64,000 nucleotides of DNA from Poriferisulfidus sp963668445 (GTDB taxonomy: Bacteria > Pseudomonadota > Gammaproteobacteria > Poriferisulfidales > Poriferisulfidaceae), in contig OY764335.1 of the NCBI GenBank assembly GCA_963668445.1, positions 310,001 through 374,000 on the forward strand, read 5' to 3'. Of this stretch, positions 34,881 to 44,473 are shown one piece after another (the first letter of the stretch is position 1; every line of letters starts with the position of its first letter). The notes below the pieces were generated by a model. It was not told where the DNA came from. It ran no database searches and saw nothing but the letters and a program-made list of their open reading frames with translations. The position numbers were made by a program, and so were the translations under genes.

Positions 34881-36122
34881 TCAGTTTGCCGGTATGCGGC
34901 TCTTCAATTCCTGCGCTTTCGCGCACTCTTCCGGGGTGCCGGCATCGAGGACTTCGTCGAGCAGCGGCTGTGCCATGTCGTGCTTGCCCATCTCAATGTA
35001 GGCGGCTGCCAGATCCAGCTGCGATTCGATCTGGGAGTTCGGGTCTTCTCCCGGTTCCATCTCGGGTTCCTGATCGGACTGGTCGTCGAAATCGTCTTCG
35101 GGGAGACTGTCTTCCAGTGCTTGCCGCTGCCGCCGCCGTTTGATGCCGATAAGCAGCATGGCCGCTACGAGCAGTCCGGCCAAGGCTCCGAGTGCGATGA
35201 GGATGTGAGGCCAGACGGGGCGGATGTTCATGCCGAGTGCCAGCACTTTGTTGGCCAGCCAGTCGAGGTTCATTTCCGAGACAGGCGGCAGGTCGAAGAG
35301 TCCATCCTTGGCTTCGGGTGCCGGTGCGGTGCCTGCATCCGCCGGTTTTTCGGCTTCCGCCGGGACTTCCGCTGTCGGGAGGTCGGCCGGTTTTTCGACT
35401 TCCGCCGGGATTTCCGCTGCCGGGAGGTCGGCCGGTTTTTCGACTTCCGCCGGGATTTCCGCTGCCGGGAGGTCGGCCGGTTTTTCAGCTTCCGCCGGGA
35501 TTTCTGCTGCCGGGAGGTCGGCCGGTTTTTCGGCTTCCGCCGGAATTTCCACGGCAGGCGCCGGTGCCGCAGAGGTGCTGCCGTCCCCGTCGCTCAAGGC
35601 ATCCGGGTTCGTCTCTGGCGGCGGCGGTTCGATGCTTGCTGCACTGGCGGCGCCATCCTCCTGAGCTTCGGGTTCCGGGTTGGCCGGCTCTGTTGCGGGT
35701 GCCGGTGTGGGGTCGGCGGCCGGTGCCAGCTCGGCGTACCTGCAATGCGGTAAGCGGATGTTGAAGAAATGATGTTTGTCGTCTTTGGTGCGAATCATCA
35801 GCGCCAACCTGCCCGGTTCGTCCTTGATCGGCGTGGAGCTGCGAATATGCAGGTGGGTTCCGTCCGTACCCGCAAATTGATCGAGGTCGGCGGTTCCGAC
35901 CCAGTCGGGATACGGTTGCCCCAGATATTTGTAGACCTTCGGCGGAGCGATCTTGATGGAGGCGGGTTGCGGCTCGTCGGCGTTCGTGCGCAGTTTCGTC
36001 CTGAACAGCAGATTGCAGTCCTGGTCGAAGCGCAGCACCGGGCGTTCCATCTCCATGGCCGGCGCAGCCGGGGCCAAGGCCAGCGCGAGGAAGGCGCTCG
36101 CCAAGCGGGTATGCATGTTCAT
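34881..36122 (-). CDS. FimV-like envelope protein with Pro/Glu/Ala repeats
   Basis: 413 residues. Signal peptide (1-22, ending APAAPAM), a periplasmic domain (about 25-130) with two cysteines (C36, C127), an acidic Pro/Ala/Glu region with 15-residue tandem repeats (192-262), one membrane helix (305-327), and a cytoplasmic end whose last 48 residues (SQLDLAAAYIEMGKHDMAQP) match the FimV C-terminal domain. The N-terminal part does not resemble the LysM region of classical FimV. It follows asd with a 4-base overlap, the usual locus of fimV. Likely peptidoglycan- or pilus-related. Confidence 0.75.
   Translation of the reverse strand: MNMHTRLASAFLALALAPAAPAMEMERPVLRFDQDCNLLFRTKLRTNADEPQPASIKIAPPKVYKYLGQPYPDWVGTADLDQFAGTDGTHLHIRSSTPIKDEPGRLALMIRTKDDKHHFFNIRLPHCRYAELAPAADPTPAPATEPANPEPEAQEDGAASAASIEPPPPETNPDALSDGDGSTSAAPAPAVEIPAEAEKPADLPAAEIPAEAEKPADLPAAEIPAEVEKPADLPAAEIPAEVEKPADLPTAEVPAEAEKPADAGTAPAPEAKDGLFDLPPVSEMNLDWLANKVLALGMNIRPVWPHILIALGALAGLLVAAMLLIGIKRRRQRQALEDSLPEDDFDDQSDQEPEMEPGEDPNSQIESQLDLAAAYIEMGKHDMAQPLLDEVLDAGTPEECAKAQELKSRIPAN
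35337..35549 (-). repeat. 45-bp coding tandem repeats (about 4.7 units)
   Basis: Five consecutive 45-bp units encode EIPAEAEKPADLPAA with small variations (A/V, A/T); the last unit is incomplete. They form a rigid acidic spacer between the periplasmic domain and the membrane helix of the FimV-like protein. Perfect codon register means slippage would change spacer length without a frameshift. Confidence 0.9.
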
Positions 36123-37141
36123 CCGGCGTTCTCCGTGAGCCAATGCTCGGCAATTTGGATGCTGTTGGTGGCGGCGCCTTTGCGCAAATTGTCGCTGACG
36201 ATCCACAGGTTGAGGCCTTGCGGATGCGACAGGTCCTGACGGATGCGCCCGACGAAGACATCGTCGTGCCCGGAGGCATTCAGTGCCGCCGTCGGATAGC
36301 CGCCGTCCGCCTGCGTGTCGATGACCGTCACGCCCGGAGCCTGCTTCAGCAGGGCGCGCGCCTGCGCTGCAGTCAGCGGGGTTCGGGTTTCCAAATGCAC
36401 GGCCTCCGAGTGCCCATAATACACGGGAACGCGCACGGCGGTCGGATTGACGGCGATGCCGTCGTCCTCCAGAATCTTGCGCGTCTCCCAGACCATCTTC
36501 ATTTCTTCGCGGGTGTAGCCGTTGTCTTGGAAGGCGTCGATATGCGGCAGCGCGTTGAAGGCGATCGGGCACGGATAGACGTCGCGGCGGAGTTCGCGGC
36601 CAGCCAGCCAGTCCGCGGTCTGCTGGCGCAACTCTTCGATGGCGGCCTGCCCGGTGCCTGAAACGGCCTGATACGTCGCCACGTTGATGCGGGCGAGGCC
36701 GGCTGCAGCGTGCAGCGGATGCAGCGCGACCGCCATCTGGATCGTCGAGCAGTTGGGGTTGGCAATGATGCCGCGCCGGTGCCAGTCCGCAATGCGGTGC
36801 GGATTGCATTCCGGCACGACCAGTGGCACGTCCGGCTCGTATCGAAAGCATGAGGTGTTGTCGATGACGACGCAGCCGGCGGCGGCGGCCTGCGGCGCGT
36901 ACTGGCGCGAAGGCCCGCTGCCGGCCGAGAACAGGGCGATCCGCACGCGGGCGAAGTTGAAGGATTCCAGCGCCTGCACCTCCAGTTCTTGGCCGCGAAA
37001 CGGCAGGCGCCGGCCTTGGGAGCGGCGGCTCGCGACAAGATGCAGCGTACCGACAGGAAAATCGCGTTCTTCCAGCACTTGGCGCATGACGGTGCCGACT
37101 GCGCCGGTGGCGCCGACGATGGCGACATCGACCCGGTTCAT
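36119..37141 (-). CDS. asd: Aspartate-semialdehyde dehydrogenase
   Basis: 340 residues. Rossmann start VAIVGATGAVGTVMRQVL, catalytic cysteine in DNTSCFRYEPDVPLVVPE followed by NPNCSTIQM, and substrate-binding histidine in the VYYGHSEAVHLET region. It makes aspartate semialdehyde for Lys, Met, Thr and diaminopimelate. Overlaps leuB by 4 bases and the FimV-like gene by 4 bases. Confidence 0.95.
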   Translation of the reverse strand: MNRVDVAIVGATGAVGTVMRQVLEERDFPVGTLHLVASRRSQGRRLPFRGQELEVQALESFNFARVRIALFSAGSGPSRQYAPQAAAAGCVVIDNTSCFRYEPDVPLVVPECNPHRIADWHRRGIIANPNCSTIQMAVALHPLHAAAGLARINVATYQAVSGTGQAAIEELRQQTADWLAGRELRRDVYPCPIAFNALPHIDAFQDNGYTREEMKMVWETRKILEDDGIAVNPTAVRVPVYYGHSEAVHLETRTPLTAAQARALLKQAPGVTVIDTQADGGYPTAALNASGHDDVFVGRIRQDLSHPQGLNLWIVSDNLRKGAATNSIQIAEHWLTENAG

Positions 37142-38211
37142 GCCGGCAAGCGTCCTGCCAGCGCCGCGCCGACGGCATCGCCCATATCCGCCGTTCCGGC
37201 ATCGCCGCCGAGGTCGGCCGTCTTCAAGCCTTGCGCCAGCACGTCCCGTACGGCCCCGTCGACCGCATCGGCGGCGGCCTCCTGCCGCAGGGAATGGCGC
37301 AGCATCATGCCGACCGACAGAATCATCGCCAGAGGGTTGGCCCGTCCGCGGCCCGCCAGTTCCGGGGCCGAGCCGTGCACGGGCTCGTACAAGCCCTGGC
37401 CTTGGGCATTGAGCGATGCGGACGGCAGCAGCCCGATCGAACCCGTCAGCTGCGCGGCGATGTCGGACAGGATGTCGCCGAACAGATTGCCTGTGACCAG
37501 CACGTCGAACTGGGCGGGGCGGGCCACCAGTTGCATGGCGGCATTATCGACGTACAGATGCGACAACTCCACCTCCGGGTACTGCGGCGCGATTTCGTCG
37601 ACTACGGCGCGCCACAGTTCCGAGACCTCCAGCACATTGGCCTTGTCGACGGAGCAGACCTTTCGGCGCCGGGCTCGGGCAGCCTTGAAGGCGCTGTGCG
37701 CGATGCGGGCGATTTCGTCTTCGTCGTAGACCATGGTGTTGAGGCCGCGGCGTTTGCCGCCGCGCTGTTCCAATGCGCGCGGCTTGCCGAAGTACAACCC
37801 GCCCGTCAATTCGCGCACGATCAGCAGATCCAAGCCGTCGAGAACTTCCGGCTTGAGGCTTGAGGCTGCCGCCATGCCCGGCAGCAGTGTCGCCGGGCGC
37901 AGGTTGGCGTAGAGGCCCAGGCCTTTGCGCAAGGCGAGCAGGCCTGTCTCCGGGCGCAGCGGACGTTCCAGCCCGTCGTAGGCGGGGGCGCCGACGGCGC
38001 CGAGCAGGACCGCGTCCGACGTTTGCGCGGCCGCCAGCGTGTCCGGTGGCAGCGGACTGCCATGCGCGTCCACGGCCGAGCCGCCGACCGGAGCCTCCTG
38101 GAGTTCGAATGTCAGCCCGCCGTGCCGCGCCAGACAGTCCAGAACTTTGCGCGCTTCGGCCATGATTTCCGGGCCGATGCCGTCGCCAGGCAGCATCAGG
38201 ATGCGGGTCAT
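37138..38211 (-). CDS. leuB: 3-isopropylmalate dehydrogenase
   Basis: 357 residues. LMLPGDGIGPEIMAEA N-terminus, LIVRELTGGLYFG, and the metal-binding VTGNLFGDILSD are classical LeuB. It oxidises 3-isopropylmalate with NAD. Start ATG 38211 overlaps leuD by 4 bases. Confidence 0.96.
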   Translation of the reverse strand: MTRILMLPGDGIGPEIMAEARKVLDCLARHGGLTFELQEAPVGGSAVDAHGSPLPPDTLAAAQTSDAVLLGAVGAPAYDGLERPLRPETGLLALRKGLGLYANLRPATLLPGMAAASSLKPEVLDGLDLLIVRELTGGLYFGKPRALEQRGGKRRGLNTMVYDEDEIARIAHSAFKAARARRRKVCSVDKANVLEVSELWRAVVDEIAPQYPEVELSHLYVDNAAMQLVARPAQFDVLVTGNLFGDILSDIAAQLTGSIGLLPSASLNAQGQGLYEPVHGSAPELAGRGRANPLAMILSVGMMLRHSLRQEAAADAVDGAVRDVLAQGLKTADLGGDAGTADMGDAVGAALAGRLPA

Positions 38212-38864
38212 GCGGCATCCCCGAAGCGATCGAACAGCCATGGCTTCTGCGTGCGCCGTGCCGCTTCGAAGGCGTGGATCTCGTCGGCGTGCTGCAATGT
38301 GAGTGCGATGTCGTCCAGCCCCTCCAGTAGGCGGTGCTTGCGTTGCGGATCGATCGCAAAGGCATAGGCGACGCCGGAATCGGTTGTCACCGTCTGCGCT
38401 TCGAGGTCGACGGCCAGCTGGCAGCCTTCGTGCCGGTCGATCTCCTGCATCAGGGCACGGACTGCTTCGGCGGGCAGCACGATGGTGAGCAGGCCGTTCT
38501 TGGCGGCGTTGGTGTCGAAAATATCCGCGAAGCTCGGCGCAATGATGGCTCGGAATCCGGCATCCAGAAACGCCCAGACGGCATGCTCCCGGGACGAGCC
38601 GCAGCCGAAATTCTCGCCGGTTACCAGAATGGAAGCGTCGCGGTAGCGCGCTTGGTTCAGGACGAACGCGGGATTGCGCGGGCGGCTGGCATGGTCGCTG
38701 TCCGGGCCGCCCGGGGCCAGATAGCGCCAGTCGTCGAACAGGTTCGGCCCGAAGCCGGTGCGCCGGACGGACTTCAGGTACTGCTTCGGGATGATCGCGT
38801 CGGTATCGACATGGCGGCGGTCGAGAGGCGCGGCGCATCCGCGGTGGGCGGCGAACGGAATCAT
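38208..38864 (-). CDS. leuD: 3-isopropylmalate dehydratase small subunit
   Basis: 218 residues, swivel domain: DTDAIIPKQYLK, GENFGCGSSREHAVWAF and SFADIFDTNAAKNGLL motifs. Pairs with LeuC. Start at 38864, overlapping leuC by 4 bases. Confidence 0.96.
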   Translation of the reverse strand: MIPFAAHRGCAAPLDRRHVDTDAIIPKQYLKSVRRTGFGPNLFDDWRYLAPGGPDSDHASRPRNPAFVLNQARYRDASILVTGENFGCGSSREHAVWAFLDAGFRAIIAPSFADIFDTNAAKNGLLTIVLPAEAVRALMQEIDRHEGCQLAVDLEAQTVTTDSGVAYAFAIDPQRKHRLLEGLDDIALTLQHADEIHAFEAARRTQKPWLFDRFGDAA

Positions 38865-40270
38865 GCCAGATAGTCCCGCACGTCGACGAAGCGTCCGGCG
38901 CAGGCGGCCGCGGCCGCCATCGCCGGGCTGACCAGATGCGTCCGCCCGCCTTGCCCTTGGCGACCTTCGAAGTTGCGGTTGGACGTAGCCGCGCAGCGTT
39001 CGCCCGGTTCCAGACGGTCGGCGTTCATAGCCAGGCACATGGAGCAGCCGGGCCGGCGCCACTCGAAGCCGGCTGCCGTGAAGATACGGTCCAGTCCTTC
39101 GGCTTCGGCTTGCGCCTTGACGCGCCCCGAACCGGGCACTACCAGCGCCTGCCGGATGTTGGGGGCGCAGCGGCGGCCGCGCGCCACGGCGGCGGCGGCC
39201 CGCAGATCCTCGATGCGGGCGTTGGTGCAGGAGCCGATGAACACCCGGTCCAATTCGAGGTCGGTGATGGACTCGCCGCCTTGCAGCCCCATGTAGTCCA
39301 ACGCGGTTTGCATGGCGGCGGCACGGGCCGGTTCGGCCGTGTCGTCCGGGCGCGGCACGGTGCCGTTGACCGCGGCGACCATCTCCGGCGACGTGCCCCA
39401 GGTCACTTGCGGCGCCAGCGCGGCGGCCTGCAGCACGACCGTGCGGGCGAAGACGGCCTCGGCATCCGAATGCAATTCGCGCCATTGCCGCTCGGCCTGC
39501 CGCCAAGCCGCGCCGGTCGGCGCGAAAGCGCGCCCGTGCACGTAAGCCAGCGTGGCATCGTCGACGGCCACCATGCCGGAGCGTGCGCCCGCCTCGATCG
39601 CCATGTTGCACAGGGTCATGCGGCCTTCGATGCTGAGGGCTTCGACGGCCGGTCCGGCGAATTCGACCGCGTGGCCGGTGCCGCCGGCTGCGCCGATGTG
39701 CCCGATCAGCGCCAGCGCCATATCCTTGGCGGTAATGCCCGGCGCGGCGCGGCCCTCGATATGCACCCGCATGTTGGCGGACTTGCGCATGGGCAGGCAC
39801 TGGGTCGCCAGCACATGCTCCACCTGAGACGTGCCGATGCCGAACGCCAGCGTTGCCAAGGCGCCGTGCGTGGATGTATGGGAATCGCCGCAGACGACCG
39901 TCATGCCCGGCAACGTGATGCCGTGCTCCGGGCCGATCACATGCACGATGCCTTGGCGCGGGTCGCCCATCGGGAACTCCAGCAGTCCGTACTCGGCGCA
40001 GTTGGCGTCCAGCGTTTCGAGCTGGAGGCGCGAGACGTCATCGACGATGTCCGCAAGTTCCGGCTCGGTCGGCACGTTGTGGTCCGCGACCGCGACGATG
40101 CTGTCCGGACGCCACGGCGTCCGTCCGGCCAGCCGCAAGCCTTCGAAGGCCTGCGGCGACGTGACTTCGTGCACCAGATGGCAGTCGATGTACAGCAGGG
40201 TGTCGCCGCCGGCATCGGCGCGCACCGCATGGTCGTCCCACAGCTTGTCGTAGAGGGTGCGTCCCGTCAT
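38861..40270 (-). CDS. leuC: 3-isopropylmalate dehydratase large subunit
   Basis: 469 residues from ATG 40270. Aconitase fold; the [4Fe-4S] ligands are in IGSCTNARIEDL and PGCSMCLAMN. With LeuD isomerises 2- to 3-isopropylmalate. A minus-strand TATAAT about 40 bases upstream suggests its own promoter heading leuCDB-asd-fimV; leuA is not linked here. Confidence 0.96.
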   Translation of the reverse strand: MTGRTLYDKLWDDHAVRADAGGDTLLYIDCHLVHEVTSPQAFEGLRLAGRTPWRPDSIVAVADHNVPTEPELADIVDDVSRLQLETLDANCAEYGLLEFPMGDPRQGIVHVIGPEHGITLPGMTVVCGDSHTSTHGALATLAFGIGTSQVEHVLATQCLPMRKSANMRVHIEGRAAPGITAKDMALALIGHIGAAGGTGHAVEFAGPAVEALSIEGRMTLCNMAIEAGARSGMVAVDDATLAYVHGRAFAPTGAAWRQAERQWRELHSDAEAVFARTVVLQAAALAPQVTWGTSPEMVAAVNGTVPRPDDTAEPARAAAMQTALDYMGLQGGESITDLELDRVFIGSCTNARIEDLRAAAAVARGRRCAPNIRQALVVPGSGRVKAQAEAEGLDRIFTAAGFEWRRPGCSMCLAMNADRLEPGERCAATSNRNFEGRQGQGGRTHLVSPAMAAAAACAGRFVDVRDYLA

Positions 40271-40355
40271 CAGAGGGTGCTTGCAATCGGTGTTCGTGTG
40301 GAGATCCGCAATTATAGTTAATACTCTACAGACAAAGGGGGCGGCCCGGTACGGA

Positions 40356-41018
40356 CTATCGGAACAGGGTCTGCGCGGCATCCAGACGCTCCAGCGTCCC
40401 GACATCCATCCAGCGCCCGCGGAAATGCTCGCCGCGGACCTGTCCGTCCGCCATGGCGGTACGCAGTAGCGGCACGACCGAGAAGCGTCCCGGCGTGCAG
40501 CCGGCGAAAAGTTCCGGGCGATAGAAGCCGATGCCGGCGAAGGTCAGCCGCGCTGCGGCCGTTGCGCGCACGCGGTCTCCCGCTAGGCCGAAGTCCCCGT
40601 CCGGATGGTGGGCCGGGTTGTTGGCCAGCACCAGATGCGCCATGTCGCGATCGGCCAGCGGCGGTGTGGCGAACGCGTAGTCGGTGCAGACATCCGCATT
40701 GACTGCCCAAAACGGGCCGGGCCCCAGCATGGGCAGCACTTGCAGCAGGCCGCCGCCGGTGTCCAGCGGCGGTTCGGGTTCGGGCGAATACCGGATGCGC
40801 AGCCCGAAGGCGGCGCCGTCTCCGAGCCGCTCGCGGATCTGACCGCCGAGATGCGACAGGTTGATGACGACATCGTAGATTCCGGCATCGGCCAGTGCCC
40901 GCAGGTGGCGTGCAATCAGCGGCTCTCCCGCAACTTCCGCCAGTGCCTTCGGCAAACGGTCCGTCAGGGGCCGCAGGCGTTCGCCGCGCCCCGCCGCCAA
41001 AATCATCGCGGCCGGCAC
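40356..41018 (-). CDS. murU: N-acetylmuramate-1-phosphate uridylyltransferase (MurU type)
   Basis: 220 residues, short nucleotidyltransferase: AMILAAGRGERLRPLTDRLPKAL signature, Mg-binding WAVNADVCTDY, and GIGFYRPELF. In Pseudomonas MurU converts MurNAc-1-P to UDP-MurNAc in the recycling bypass that confers fosfomycin tolerance. Three bases after the AmgK-type kinase gene, the same pairing. Confidence 0.88.
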   Translation of the reverse strand: MPAAMILAAGRGERLRPLTDRLPKALAEVAGEPLIARHLRALADAGIYDVVINLSHLGGQIRERLGDGAAFGLRIRYSPEPEPPLDTGGGLLQVLPMLGPGPFWAVNADVCTDYAFATPPLADRDMAHLVLANNPAHHPDGDFGLAGDRVRATAAARLTFAGIGFYRPELFAGCTPGRFSVVPLLRTAMADGQVRGEHFRGRWMDVGTLERLDAAQTLFR

Positions 41019-41021
41019 GGC

Positions 41022-42002
41022 CTACGGCTCCGGCAGCCGGGCCGTCAGTTCGCCAAATGCCCGCAGTTCCGGATAGGCGGCGCACGCGTCGCGGACGTAC
41101 CGGAAGATGCGCGGCACGTCGTTGAGGTAGTCGGGCTTGCCGTCGCGGTGGCACAGTCGGGCGAAGATGCCGATCGCCTTGAGATGGCGTTGCACACCCA
41201 TCCAGTCGAACCATTGCCGGAACTGTTCGGCATCGACCTCGCCGTCCAGAATGCCTTGCTGCTGCGCCTGCGCGCGGTACTGTTCGACCCAGCCGCGCAC
41301 GCGCGCTTCGGGCCAAGCGATGTAGCAGTCGCGCAGCAGGGACGCCAGATCGTAGCTGACCGGTCCCCAGACGGCGTCCTGATGATCCAGAATGCCGGGG
41401 TTGGGTTCGGCCGCCATGAGGTTGCGGGAGTGGTAGTCGCGGTGCACGACGACCTTCGGCTGCTCCAGCGCCTGCGCGATCAGGCGCTGCCAGACGTCCT
41501 CGAGGAGCGTGCGTGCCTCGTCGTCGGGCTGCCATCCGAGGTGGCAGGCCAAGTACCAGTCGGTGAACAGATCCAATTCCTCGCGAAGCAGGGCCGCGTC
41601 GTATTCAGGCAGCAGTGCCGGGCGCGGCAGCACTTGGATGCGCAGCAGGGCTTGGATGGCGTCCGCGTACAGCGCGTCGGCCGAGGCTGCGTCCAGACGC
41701 GACAGGTACTGCGCATCGCCCAAGTCTTCCAGCAGCAGGAAGCCGCGGGCCTCGTCTTGCAGCCGGACGTCGGGGACATGCACGCCGGCTTGTTGCAGGA
41801 AGACGGTGGCATCGAGATAGGCGCGGACCGGCTCCCGCTCCGGCGGCGCGTCCATGGCGACCCAGCTGCGCGTTGCTCCCTGCGTCCGGAAATAGCGGCG
41901 GAAGCTCGCGTCGCCGGCGAGCGGCCTCAGGTGCAGCCCGGCTTCGCCGAGGCCGTCGCGCACCCAGTCTTGCAATTGGTTTAGGCGGGCATCGGAGGTC
42001 AT
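41022..42002 (-). CDS. amgK: Anomeric MurNAc/GlcNAc kinase (AmgK type)
   Basis: 326 residues from ATG 42002. Aminoglycoside-phosphotransferase fold: Brenner motif VVVHRDYHSRNLM and metal motif ILDHQDAVWGPVSYDLASLL. Supplies MurNAc-1-P to MurU. In pseudomonads amgK-murU lie beside lptD-surA; here the neighbour is an autotransporter gene. Confidence 0.88.
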   Translation of the reverse strand: MTSDARLNQLQDWVRDGLGEAGLHLRPLAGDASFRRYFRTQGATRSWVAMDAPPEREPVRAYLDATVFLQQAGVHVPDVRLQDEARGFLLLEDLGDAQYLSRLDAASADALYADAIQALLRIQVLPRPALLPEYDAALLREELDLFTDWYLACHLGWQPDDEARTLLEDVWQRLIAQALEQPKVVVHRDYHSRNLMAAEPNPGILDHQDAVWGPVSYDLASLLRDCYIAWPEARVRGWVEQYRAQAQQQGILDGEVDAEQFRQWFDWMGVQRHLKAIGIFARLCHRDGKPDYLNDVPRIFRYVRDACAAYPELRAFGELTARLPEP

Positions 42003-42203
42003 GGCAGGGGAGGCGTCAGGCGGGAGCGGGCGGGCTGCCGGCGCATGGGGTTTCGTGCGGCCTATTTTGGCACGAGCGCGCCGGACGCGGCGGCGGCTTT
42101 GCACAGCAGGAGCGGAATGATATGTTTATGATATACTTAGGAGCGTTGCCACGGACAGGTACGTAGGCGTTCCTTGAGTGCCTCGAGCCGAGGGGAGGGT
42201 TTT

Positions 42204-44294
42204 ATGCACCGGCACGGACAAGGCTTTACGCGGCCCTTTGGCGGCTGTTTTTTCCGGTCTTTGGCCTATAGGCTTGATTCCAGCCCGCGGAAAGCCCTCG
42301 CTGTTTTGTTTGGGGCACTGTCCTTGGCGCTCACGCTCAACGCTCCCAGTGCTTATGCCCAGAATTATACTTCGTGGCTAAGCACGCGCGTGATGGATTC
42401 CGATACGAATAACATGTACATTGGCAAGAAGGGCTCTGGCGGCAACGTGTACCGATGGGTCGTGTCGGGCTTTACGACGGGGCCGCATGAGGCAGGCTAT
42501 ATGCTGCATGAGGTGAGGGCCGAGTTTGCTGCCGCCAGTGGAACTCCGAAAGACATCCGGGTGTCCATCGTGTCGATGGCTACAAACTCTGGCGGCCCCC
42601 TCGCAAGTACCCGTAGCGCAGTGGGTTCTCTGACGGGCCCCAATCCGACGACTGCGAGCGTGTACACTTTCCGGTCCGTTGCGGGCATAAAACTCGAACC
42701 CGGCATGCGTTATTTCGTGGCTTTCGAATCGGCGTCGGACGAAGCGGACAATACTTATTACCATCCTCAGGTCATCTCACAAACGGATCGAGAAAACCTT
42801 CCTCCGACAGGTGGGGGTAATACAGATGTCATTGATGCGGCCTCCGGGTGGGAGTTTGATCAGCATAGTTGGGTTGGCGACGGTTCGTCTTGGACGGGGG
42901 CGGACAGTTCGACGCAGGAGCTCGAGTTTCTGGGGCGGCTGGCCGACGCCCCGAATGTGGCCGGCGAATGCGAGCAGGGGCTGCGCTCGGCGCTGGCGCC
43001 GTTCGGCGCGACTGTGGCCGCCGATACGGTGCGGGCGGTGCAGACACGGTTGCGGCATTTGCGCGAAGGCCTCCATGCGGCGGCGGCCGTCGAAACCGAT
43101 GGCGCGACGGCTCTGGAAGCCGTCGCCTACCGCATGCTTGGGGGCGAATCGGGTTCGGGCGCGGCGCCGGCCGACGCCGGCTTCCAGTACGCGTCGGCGG
43201 GCCGCGGCAGTCTGCCGCTCACGCTGTGGGGTCGCATGAGCCGGACGCGGTTCGACGACTTGCCCGAACGGTGCGGGTTCGAAGTGGACGGGCATGTAGA
43301 CACCGGATTCCTCGGCATGGATTTCCAGTGGAGCCCCGACATGACGCTGGGCTTGCTGCTGTCGTACAGCGACGGCGATATGGATTACAAGCGCCAGCAG
43401 CGGCGCGGCATGGTGGATGCAGACATCACCAATGTGGTGCCGTACGCCCACTGGACGCTTGACGAGGGGCTGTATGCTTGGGTGTATGCAGGCGGCGGCC
43501 GGGGCGATGCGAAACTGGAAGAGGAAGGGGGCGCCGGGCCGGTCGAGACCGACATCGATATGCGCATGGCCGCCGCCGGCATCCGAAAGGAGATGAGCGA
43601 GCGCTGGACCCTGCGAGCCGACGCGTTCGCCATGAAGATCGAATCCGAGGCCCGGGCGCCGGTGCTGCTGACCAGCGCGCGCGCCGAACGCGTTCGCGTG
43701 ATGCTGGAAGGCCGGGAGCATTGGGGCGAGGATGAGGCCGACGAGCAGTTGACGGTCCGCTACGCGCTGGGCGCCCGGCTGGACAGCGGCGATGCGGCCT
43801 CCGGAACCGGCGCGGAGATCCAGGGCGGCTTGGAATACCGCAATGAGGAAGCAGGCCTGAGCGTCAAGGGCGAGGGCTGGTGGCTGCTGACGCATAGCGA
43901 AAGCGGCTACGAGGAATGGGGGGCCAGTCTGGAACTGGAACTGGATCCGGGCGAATCCGGTTCCGGGCCGCGGCTGGCCATTGCGCCGGCGTGGGGCACG
44001 GTGCCGGACGATGCCATGGCCTTGTGGGACGGCATCGCTGCCCACCGGCTGGACGGCCTGCAGCCGGAACGGCGCTTGGATGTCAGCCTCGGCTACGGGT
44101 TTCACGGGCCGAGGTGGAGCCCTCTGACGATATACGGCGGATATTCCTACAACGATTCGGGTGCTTCGTACCAGGCCGGCGCCTACTGGGAGGTTGACGA
44201 GAATGCGGTCATCACATGGGCGCTGGAGCGGAGCCGTCGCCGCGGGGAGCCGTCCGAAACCGGGGCGAAGTTCCAGTTCGAGATGCGGCACTAG
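42204..44294 (+). CDS. Autotransporter with choice-of-anchor R passenger
   Basis: 696 residues from ATG 42204, selected because GGGGAGGG precedes it at about 42191-42198; the frame opens at TTG 42174. An extended signal peptide (about 1-53, ending PSAYAQ) is followed by a passenger (about 55-250) with VSGFTTGPHEAGYMLHEV and GMRYFVAFES, resembling choice-of-anchor R domains; a helical linker; and an autotransporter beta-barrel (about 410-696) ending FQFEMRH. The last residue is His instead of Phe, which is atypical. TATACT (about 42131-42136) is a probable -10. Role unknown, surface-located. Confidence 0.78.
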   Translation: MHRHGQGFTRPFGGCFFRSLAYRLDSSPRKALAVLFGALSLALTLNAPSAYAQNYTSWLSTRVMDSDTNNMYIGKKGSGGNVYRWVVSGFTTGPHEAGYMLHEVRAEFAAASGTPKDIRVSIVSMATNSGGPLASTRSAVGSLTGPNPTTASVYTFRSVAGIKLEPGMRYFVAFESASDEADNTYYHPQVISQTDRENLPPTGGGNTDVIDAASGWEFDQHSWVGDGSSWTGADSSTQELEFLGRLADAPNVAGECEQGLRSALAPFGATVAADTVRAVQTRLRHLREGLHAAAAVETDGATALEAVAYRMLGGESGSGAAPADAGFQYASAGRGSLPLTLWGRMSRTRFDDLPERCGFEVDGHVDTGFLGMDFQWSPDMTLGLLLSYSDGDMDYKRQQRRGMVDADITNVVPYAHWTLDEGLYAWVYAGGGRGDAKLEEEGGAGPVETDIDMRMAAAGIRKEMSERWTLRADAFAMKIESEARAPVLLTSARAERVRVMLEGREHWGEDEADEQLTVRYALGARLDSGDAASGTGAEIQGGLEYRNEEAGLSVKGEGWWLLTHSESGYEEWGASLELELDPGESGSGPRLAIAPAWGTVPDDAMALWDGIAAHRLDGLQPERRLDVSLGYGFHGPRWSPLTIYGGYSYNDSGASYQAGAYWEVDENAVITWALERSRRRGEPSETGAKFQFEMRH

Positions 44295-44473
44295 GGCGCT
44301 GCAGGTTGCGTTGCGGCCTGTCCGCTGGGCACCGCGTATAAGGTACAATAGGCCAACGAGCAACGCCGGTGGAAGATGCAAGCCGTTCCGGGCGGCTTCC
44401 GGAGCGCTGGCATGGCAGGCGTGCGAATGCATGAAGGCTGCAGCCTGCCGCCGAATTTGAGACGATAACTTCT

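Noticed and set aside
35337..35549. Regular repeats that could suggest a CRISPR array
   Set aside because: Units are contiguous 45-bp coding repeats without spacers and stay in the reading frame of the FimV-like protein.
34881..37202. 773-residue fusion including asd region
   Set aside because: The upstream part is asd in a shifted frame; a signal-peptide start for the FimV-like protein lies at 36122.
42777..44432. Long minus-strand open frame opposite the autotransporter
   Set aside because: It is an antisense shadow in GC-rich DNA; the plus-strand frame has a ribosome site, signal peptide and barrel pattern.
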